Source: Bolinopsis microptera (Eukaryota > Ctenophora > Tentaculata > Lobata > Bolinopsidae). From it: a DNA stretch of 64,000 bases. Positions 55,891 through 64,000 of the stretch are shown here, piece by piece. The position numbers and the translations under genes are program-made. The first letter of the stretch is position 1. Each line of letters starts with the position of its first letter. The notes under the pieces were generated by a model that was given only the letters and a program-made list of their open reading frames with translations, did no database searches and was not told where the DNA came from. The DNA lies in NCBI RefSeq assembly GCF_026151205.1, contig NC_087074.1, forward strand, positions 5,518,001 through 5,582,000. The letters are read 5' to 3'.

Positions 55891-57404
55891 TGGACTTAAG
55901 ATACAACCTAAAAATGAATATTTAAGTATTGATACTATGATATGTTATTATTATCAAACATCTTCCAGGATTTCCATTTGTAACTAAATAATTAATATTG
56001 GCTATAATAGAACGAGCTCACTTTTTGTATATTAAACTTAACTCCCAATATCACAGGATTGAAACTCTGTCCATAGCATTATCCTAATAGCATTAATACA
56101 AATGTTTGCAGTAGGTTTACGTATTTATTAGAATCTTTCTGCATTCATAAAGAGTGGCTTGGTGCAATACAATAGTCACTTTTAGAGCTTGTGAACATCA
56201 AGAAGTCACATATGTCAAGTCCACTCAGTCCAGCCTTTCACTTTAACCGAGGAATTTTCAGCCACTGCCCAAATATTGAACATACTCTGTGTCATGCTTG
56301 CTTTTTAATTTTTGTTTTAATGTTATTTAATGTAAGTATAAAATCTAGGCCATATTATTTCATATTCCAAATTAACATCACTAACTTTACTCTGCTTTTA
56401 TTTATTTGTTATTTATTTACTTTGTTTATTATTGTTTATTTACTTTGTTAAACATTTCTGTGACATAATCAATGTTGAGGTATACCTGTGACATTTATTA
56501 TAAATCGTTACATCTCATGGCATTACTATTCATGTTCATGAAATTCCAAATTTCACCATTTAAAAGTCGACTATCAAATTAATTTTACAATTCACACTAT
56601 CCCTTATCACTATCAAATAAGAGTTTATTGTGTTAAATAATGAGCGAGAACTCAATAAAGACTGTTATGAGCCACTATATTTTTGATTTTAATTATTTTA
56701 AATATGACTAATTTGAAAATTACTTATATTTAGAAAACCTGATTCTAATCCCTTATGGGTGTCCCTCGGGTCTTCCAATCAATCAAATTAACCCTTGCCT
56801 TGTCCATTGTTGTAGAAACTATAAAAATTAGCGGAGACAATTTGATTTGAATCAAAACTCAAGAGATTTTCTTTCTGAACTTGTGGCGGGACAGATTATA
56901 GTTTTTGTATTGACGCAGGTTTTATTTGAGAAGATATGCTAATGATAACTTTCCTAAATTTTATTGGCTTTTAAAATGTATGGTCAAACAAAATGGCCGA
57001 TAGTTGGACAAATTTTACAAATCTTAGTTGTGTTACAAGTAGTTTCAGCTACAGTTACATTACCCTGTGTTGTGTAGGTATGTCCTGGTTTAGACTTGTT
57101 TATTGAACTTTAATCTTAAAGTTTGTCCTAAATAAATAAATAAATATTGAGTTTTGTTACAATTGTCACTTGTACAAGTACAGAGACAAAGTATACGGAA
57201 CTGAAACTTTGATCCAGTTTTGTCAATTAGTTAGTGACACAATCATTACCCCAAAAACAGCATGTGTTGAAATTGGTATTGGTGATGATTGCAATTGATA
57301 TTTGAAATTGGTATTGCTAAAGAAATGTTAATTATACCTCTCTGTTTATATTCAATTTGTTTCCTTTCTCTGTTGGAAATTTAAATTGATCTTTTACATC
57401 TCAG

Positions 57405-60400
57405 CTATGACATGATACTTGTTCTCAATCTTTGAGGCTGCAAACTGAAGTTATGGACTCTACTCACCATGAGCCTAAGCAAAAGACATTGGTTGGGGTG
57501 TTTCACGATCTTCCCGAGACTTTAAAAGCTTGGGAAGTAGTCAAGAAGATTGCTACTGGCACTGGGGAGGTAAGAGCTGTCTTAAGCTTTCTTTAATGTA
57601 TAAATATTAATTTCCATTACATATCTAGTTTTATAATTATCCATAGAGATCTTCTAATCATTGTTGAAGTGTAGTATATAGTTCTATCCACGATAAAAAG
57701 ATGTTTATATTTAGTATGAAAGGGTACAAGGGCTAACTGAGATTTAATAATCAGGTATAGAGTGCTGTTTTTATGCTTCAATGGCTTGAATATATCATTT
57801 TAGGATATTGCAGGTTTTCATGAATACTACATGATACTATGATTAATTCATTTATTTATTCATGATATTGTCTCAATAATGCAGATTTGTTCTTTCAGAA
57901 ATACTCTTACGATTGTGAGTTGATCCTGTTTGAGGAGTTACTAGAGATCAACAAAGGGTCCAGGTTTTGTAATGCTGATGTGGCTGTCGTCGATTTCTCA
58001 GTCAGAGAACAGTGTGCAGATCTGAGCTACAACCTTGGAGGTAAAAATTATTTTGGTATTTAAGATTCCCAGTTGAACTTTGAAGATGCCTTGTAAATTT
58101 CTTGTGTTCAAAAATTATATTGTATCCAAAAAATGTGTCATTGTGGGTCGACAATTTTAATTTCACTATTATTTATGCAATGATTGTTTCAGTGAGGATG
58201 TTTTGGGAGATGACTAATAGTATTGTGGTTATGTGGGACAGAGATCCAAATCAGACTCTCATCGTCAAGGTATTTTAATAAACAATCATTTCGACTCACG
58301 AATAATGAATGAATCATCTCACTTCAATTTCTTACCATTTCTGGACGTTAAATTTGTAACAACATTCACTAACCGAATTGTTCGATTTCAGACCCAGGTT
58401 ACCCCTAACAAGTACAAGTTCATTCCCTACACAATCAACGAACAAGGTCAGATCTTGCTATCCGATGACTACGGGCAAAACCAGGTCCTCTTTAAGAAGA
58501 GGTTCAAAGAAACAATCAAGAACTTACAGCCTGTTAAAAGGTGAGGAATTTAGTTTTAAATCAGAAGCAACATGTTAACTGCACATTTTATTTTGAATAC
58601 CGCTATCTATTTTGTTTTTCTATTCAAGTAAACAATGGTACTGTATAGTTATTCGGAGCATTTTCTAATGTAAAAGTGATGAAGCATCACACGCTTTAAC
58701 TTACGAAGTGTTGACTTTTGTTGCGTTAGTATAAGTATGTTTAGTAGATAATATTTGCCCGTAAAATTATTCATGTCTATTTTTCAGGAAACATTTGAAA
58801 ATGTTCTTCCATCGAGATTTACGAAGAGCTAGGGAATCCAAAAACAATTTAAATCTTACCAACTACAAGCGGGTAAATAAATACTATTTATATTATATCC
58901 TAAGATGGCGTTTCTCTTGTCTCATATAACAGCTACTTTCAGTGAAGTTGGTGTAAGATATATCATAAATTCTTCAGAAGATTCGTTTATTTCATTCCCG
59001 ACCCTTTCTAAGTCAGCTGGCAACCTGCCAACAAGAATCATCTCAGTATCTGATATCACAGCAATCTGCTTCCTTTTAAACTAAAAGATGGAGCCTGAAT
59101 CGACCGAATAGTCAAACTTGGCATGCTGAAATCCCATTCATAAATGCAGATAAAAGTTCAGCATAACTACACTTATTCAATATTCATGTAATCACACTAA
59201 TCACATGTATACAATTAGTTTTTAACTATGTGCACGACAAGCTTGTTTGACACATTAACACGTTGCTTCTTGAGATCTGCTAAATAACTTCACTCTTAGC
59301 TCCACATGATCAGTGGCAGGTGGCCGGGGGCAGTACTGTAGTGTCAGTACAGTATTGGCAGGTGGCCGGGGGCAGTACTGTAGTGTCACCCTCTACTGTC
59401 ACCTCTTATCGGCTCCCCCCAATTAAACAATTACCTAATTATTTGATTAGTTTAATGTAACACTGCTGATAACCACTATGTTATCTCTAGGAGCTGAGGA
59501 AGTTTGAGAGAATGATAAAGGAGCAGCCCGAAGAGCTGTACTGTACTGATACTATCCATGATCTGCTGATATCTTACCGTGATATTAAGGTAAAACCTGC
59601 ACAGCAGCAGATCTCTAGCTTCTACATTTAATGATTGTGACATCTCCCACCTGTTTAATGGCGCCAGCTTATTAACCAGAGCGCAGAGCTGGTACCAAAT
59701 TTCCAGTTGAGTCTGGGGTAGGGAAGGCCCCAGACGATTACCGGTTTTACTCATATATCTTGGTACTTTTACTCAGATATCTGGTACTGGGCCGTTATTC
59801 TAATTATTCTAATTATTCAGGATTACAAGAGTATGATCAGTTTTGTAGACAGTCTCCCGGACAACAGTGCTAAATCTCACCAACACATACAGTATCTGTA
59901 CGCTTTCGCGCTCGAGAGGTTACCATCCACTTAAATATTCTTATGATTGAACAATATTATTTAATGGCCAGATATCGTATCATCATAACAAAGCATCCAT
60001 TCTAGATTGATTAATAGGTTGTCCGGCACAATATCCGTCTTACAACCGCTAATTCCCCCCTCCCCCGTCATCAGACACTCACCAGACGATCATTCCGAGA
60101 GAGACCGAGCACTGGAGATACTCCTCAAACTTATGAAAAATAAAGATAACTTGACAGACATACCATCTTTGTGCGGCAGAATCTACAAGAGCAAATACGA
60201 GGCCTCAGGTAATGTTTCTTGTGACGTAGTTCTTGTGACGTAGTTCTTTTGACGTAGTTGTGACGTAGTTCTTAATGGCTTTCTTTGTATTTAGGTGGTG
60301 GTAAGGTGCTATATAATATCTTAGAATAGGGTGGGCCTTTTGTCGTGCCGGTGATAAGAGTCGTCCTAGCGTGCCATATCGTACAGTGCACTACTGCACT

Positions 60401-63390
60401 AGTACTGCACTAATGCACTGCAGCTGGAGGCACTGATATCAATTTGGACTTGGTAGCAAAGTTTTTGGCTTAATTGGCATTAATAATTGGCACGTATATA
60501 ATTTAATCAATAAAGGTATGTGTATTATCTAGATCTGGTATATTATACTTCAGTTTATTTCAATTAATTGAATTGAAGAATTAAATTAAATTCTGCACTG
60601 TTAACCAGACATACACAGTATATATTGCACAGTACACATGGTATTTATTAAGGCATGTTTTATATATTCATTATACTGGCTGTGTTGATGGCGACATTCC
60701 ATAGTGCCTGTATTTACAATAGGTTGGCATGGTAACAAAAGGTTGGCATGGTAACTGTGCTGATATACAACAAGGCCAGACAACATGCCAGCGCAACAAT
60801 ATCAATAATACATGTACCAATAATACATTCCAGACCCCTGCTGAGGAACTTTAAGTGTGCTTCCTTTGTTACTCACTACGAACCTGCCCCACAAATATTG
60901 GAATCGATATAATTGTTCAAGTTTTTCTCTGCACGTGTCTGGTGGTGTATTGATCACGTGTTATTACTACGGTGAGAAGTGGGTGGGAAGCTGTATATTT
61001 TATTATAATTGTTTGTTCGCAGTGACTGGAATGTATTATAACGTGATATACTATAACGATAGTGCGATATAAAATGTCTGGCCTTGTAAAGAGCTAGAGA
61101 TCTTAGTCTGGTAATATTTATCAGTTAACCTCACATTAGTCCAGACTTCCAGACAATCAAGTGTAGAGTTCCACCCTTTTTATCTGTCGGAGACTTTTAC
61201 CCTTTTCTCTATATTATATTGTTTAAGAGTGTAGTATCTTCACGTGGGTATACTTATGAAAACCTTGCTTTAACCAGATTTCAGAGTAGAAATAACTGGA
61301 ACAGTTATATACATGTTCCGGAGAACTGTCAAACTTGGCAGACTATCTGATAAGAGTAATACAATATACTTATTAAAATGTACAGATAACACACAGCGTG
61401 TCCAGATATTCTGCATATAATATACGTGTTCTGTACTACTGATAGATGTATTGGAGTAGTCGTGCTATTCTAACAAATTCGAGAACAGTCTAGGGGTGAT
61501 ATTAGTTATTACACAAAATTTTATTTATGTTTTAAGGTAAGTTGCATAAAATGTTGATAAACGCTCCGTGCCTCTGCATAATATGTAAGAGAAACGTTTA
61601 AGTACGATGTGTTTTACTGGCTACTTGTAATATTAACAACACACTGCAACTGGGAATGCTTTTATTATATAAGTTCGTCAACAATCACTCTAGCTTTAAA
61701 TATCAACTTTACAATGGAACTTTTACACGATGTGAGATTCATTAATTAAACAACTTACTCACTTGTTCACACCGCAATCACAAAATATGTGCTTCTTTAT
61801 TTCTAGCAGTATGTTTCTGCATAATCTAATCAATGTTTCGAATATTCAAATTTAATATAAAATATGTAGGTACCTATGTTTATTTTTTTCAAACTATTGG
61901 GTGTAAACTGAAATAACTTTCTATCATGTTGATTCAATTATTATAATTATCTATTGAAATGTTCAGGAAGGACCAACACGGAGTACCTTGATCTAGCTAT
62001 TGAGTGGTACGAGAAAGGGTTTAAAGCACAGAAAAACTTACTCGCAGGTATTATATTTAACTAGCAGGAACCCGTCTAACCCTAAAGTGGTGTCAAGACT
62101 CGAGAGACTAAAATAATTATTACCTATTTAATTCGCGTTTTTGACACCACTTGAGAGTCCAAATTTTGGGCACTAAAATTATTATTCCTTGGCCAATTTT
62201 TTATTTTTTCATGCTGATTTGAAGGCCATTAAAGCATTTGACCCAGTCAAAAAAGTTTCAGTTGTATATGTTTTACAGTTTTTGCGGAAAGTCGCGTTAA
62301 AGTTGATGCCGTGGTGTCAGTAAAATGGCACGGATATATACACATATATATATCGTCTCGCTTTATATATAGTAAGATATCCATGCAACTTTAATTTACT
62401 TGGTTATCTAATTTAGTTTGTTTAATTCTCGAGTGAACTTTGTATTTTCTCACGCTAAAATCAAAGCAAATATGCTCCGTTTACCGTCCACAGAGAATAC
62501 CCGTTATTTCGCTTGCATTAACTAGGAGGTATTTTACGACTTGCCGGCTTGGTGTAAGTTCCCTGCTCGAAAATATCCGGTTGGATACGGTTGAATGGTT
62601 AAGTAACAATTTATCAAAATATAACGGTTATAAAGCTTGAAAGCTTGAAACATTCCACCGGACGTGGAAACATTTCCGCATTATTATACTGTCCTCTAGA
62701 TAATATTATACTGTCCTCTAGATAATATTATACTGTCCTCTAGATAATATTATACTGTCCTCTAGATAATATTATACTGTCCTCTAGATAATATTATACT
62801 GTCCTCTAGATAATATTATACTGTCCTCTATAATGTACTGTCTCTGGTTTAGAGACTCGAGAGTCATTCTTCCTGCATCTAATGGTATTTAGAGCAGTTA
62901 AGCTGTGTTGCTGGTAAATACCCACTGGGTACTAATGGCTTGACTGAGCATTCATTGTGGTATGCACAATATGTAATGACTCTGAGTATTATTGATTAGA
63001 TATGGGGGTTGATCCAGGTTCCTGGATCTTGAGTTGGGAGATCTCCGACTGTAGAGTAGTTCTGCAGAGCGCATACCTCGCATACCTCGCTGTGATTCCC
63101 ACAGTTAATTATTAATGATTAATTATTGTAAGATATTTTGTCTGCTCCTTCGATATAAGTAATTTAACTTGAATATTAACTACTTCCCCAGGAATCAATC
63201 TGGCGTGTTTGATCGTGTTAAAGGGAGAGGAGCCCTCAACTAACTACCAACTTCACTCTCTCTGTAAGTTAAATCACTTATTAGTATGATTTACTGTGAG
63301 TTAAATTACTTTTTATTATTTACCTTATTTAGTTGTCGGTGTTACTGAGGATGAGTATTGGTGTGATACCCTGGCTTTGTCAAGGATTAG
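57405..63390 (+). CDS. MAP3K5: ASK1/MAP3K5-like kinase, N-terminal exons (gene continues past the window)
   Basis: Coding exons: 57453-57569 (5' UTR from 57405 after ACATCTCAG, with an in-frame TGA upstream of the ATG), 57899-58040, 58193-58269, 58392-58540, 58789-58872, 59491-59589, 59821-59918, 60075-60208, 61967-62047, 63192-63263 and 63333-63390. Translation covers the N-terminal regulatory part of ASK-family kinases: FCNADVAVVDFS and LSYNLGVRMFWEMTNSIVVM (thioredoxin-binding-like region), then helical TPR-like repeats (HDLLISYRDIKDY, LCGRIYKSKYEAS, AIEWYEKGFKAQKNLLAGIN). The kinase domain lies beyond 64000. ASK kinases activate the JNK and p38 pathways under oxidative stress. All joins keep phase except 58540/58789, where the good GTGAGG donor gives phase 2 but the next exon needs phase 0; an alternative GTTAAA donor at 58531 or a 1-nt sequence error would fix it. 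Confidence 0.8.
59310..59380. repeat. Tandem duplication with GGCAGGTGGCCGGGGGCAGT
   Basis: Two adjacent units of 36 bp or so within a kinase-gene intron. Non-coding. Confidence 0.7.
62142..62319. mobile_element. Short MITE with TGACACCA/TGGTGTCA ends, copy 2
   Basis: Same termini and block order as 4933-5099 (CCTTGGCCAATTTT, GACCCAG, GCCGTGGTGTCA) with substitutions and small indels. It lies in an intron of the ASK1-like gene. A further TGGTGTCA at 62090 faces its left end, forming an extra inverted pair. Confidence 0.6.
62683..62835. repeat. 22-bp minisatellite
   Basis: About seven near-perfect units of TACTGTCCTCTAGATAATAT plus two bases, in an intron of the ASK1-like gene. Non-coding. 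Confidence 0.9.
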
Positions 63391-63394
63391 GTAA

Positions 63395-63660
63395 TGTGTC
63401 ATGTGAGTGATACTTGACAGACAAGAACAAGATTGATTGTAAAAACTTCAATAATAACAAAATAGCTGTCTGGTTATTGGTAAAGGTTAATAATACTCAT
63501 ATTATCAAATCATTTCTTCACTGAGTCTATTAAAAAACAATCAGAAATTTGAATGAATGAAATATCATGTGAGTGATACTTGACAGACAAGAACAAGATT
63601 GATAGTAAAAACTTCAATAATAAAATTGCTGTCTGGTTATTGGTAATGGTTAATAATATG
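63395..63660. repeat. Duplicated block of about 100 bp
   Basis: ATGTGAGTGATACTTGACAG, then ACAAGAACAAGATTGAT and CTGTCTGGTTATTGGTAA, occurs at about 63400 and again at about 63567, separated by 60-70 bp. Intronic. The remaining bases to 64000 show no exon I can support. Confidence 0.7.
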
Positions 63661-64000
63661 GATATCTAAACTGCACTAGTGGATGATGTAATTGCAAATC
63701 CCAGCACAGTATTCCAGAGGTTTTGCAAATACCACCAAAATCCAATCCTAAAAAAAGTATAATTATGATTAAAAGGCCCATCCCTACTTTTATATTTCAC
63801 CACCATGGTGAATTACAAATATCTCTATTGTCAATAATATGGATATTTAAACTCCACTAGTTGAAATGATGTCATAGACAATGCCAGCACAGTGTTCCAG
63901 ATTTTTTGTATCCATCATTATAAGATCCAATCCTGAAAACAGTATTTACCGTTTCACCAGCAGGAGCAAGGTGTGGTAAGATTAAAGTAGCACACTTGAT

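Larger units (their letters stand above)
54128..57404. other. Gap between LINE and ASK1-like gene
   Basis: No supportable coding gene. Probably contains the LINE 5' UTR at the left and upstream or 5' UTR sequence of the kinase gene at the right. An ATG-led stretch at 56992 that runs into a TAG|GTATGT donor could be a 5' exon, but its phase does not fit the next exon. Dispersed repeats B and C lie in the middle. Confidence 0.5.

Noticed and set aside
56992-57078. Candidate first coding exon of the ASK1-like gene (MADSWTNFTN start, TAG|GTATGT donor)
   Set aside because: Its phase does not match the next exon, which has its own ATG after an in-frame stop; at most a 5' UTR exon.

Overview
The window looks like nuclear DNA of an invertebrate animal. 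It is AT-rich, its genes are split into short exons with GT/AG introns, and it carries animal gene families: an ASK1-type MAP3K, an XK-related protein, a BFAR-like RING membrane protein, tandem PH domains and an amidated-neuropeptide precursor. It is dense in transposons and minisatellites. A cnidarian is my best guess, from the style of the neuropeptide precursor and the LINEs, but this is inference. Nothing here is prokaryotic.

Layout. 1-1152: broken copy of a multi-copy nuclease-like/CXC protein. 2.7-4.9 kb: two LINE 3' fragments and a 13-bp minisatellite. 5.2-6.8 kb: small secreted-protein gene (+). 7.2-10.2 kb: ARM-repeat plus XK-related protein in one open frame (-). 10.2-14.1 kb: MITE and hairpin debris. 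14136-20565: a 6.4-kb element with inverted repeats of about 2.58 kb, each arm carrying a C2H2 zinc-finger ORF, flanked by the 6-bp duplication AACCAT. 21.98-22.72 kb: exon encoding 13 copies of an amidated neuropeptide, hidden in a 51-bp tandem repeat. 23-29 kb: dispersed repeats and inverted repeats. 29.0-30.3 kb: small coiled-coil gene (-). 32.5-33.2 kb: short element with G10/C10 ends. 33.8-38.9 kb: BFAR-like gene (-), with a 29-bp minisatellite in an intron. 40.6-42.6 kb: tandem-PH gene (-), directly upstream on the same strand and in a compatible splice phase. 43.3-54.1 kb: nested transposons: a 2-kb TTAA element, a 5'-truncated LINE, and a long LINE of the same family whose RT gene is split by a 1.36-kb palindrome. 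57.4-63.4 kb: N-terminal exons of an ASK1/MAP3K5-like gene (+), running off the right edge.

How the genes relate. The cellular genes point to apoptosis and stress signalling (ASK1-like kinase, BFAR-like RING protein, XK-related scramblase-like protein) and to peptide signalling. They share no operon, and their closeness may be chance. Three points deserve most attention. The neuropeptide precursor is invisible to ATG-based ORF calling. The LINE ORF1 carries an AlkB-like dioxygenase and an SGNH hydrolase domain with their key residues intact. The giant-TIR zinc-finger element has Polinton-like boundaries (6-bp duplication, AG/CT ends) but none of the usual Polinton genes.
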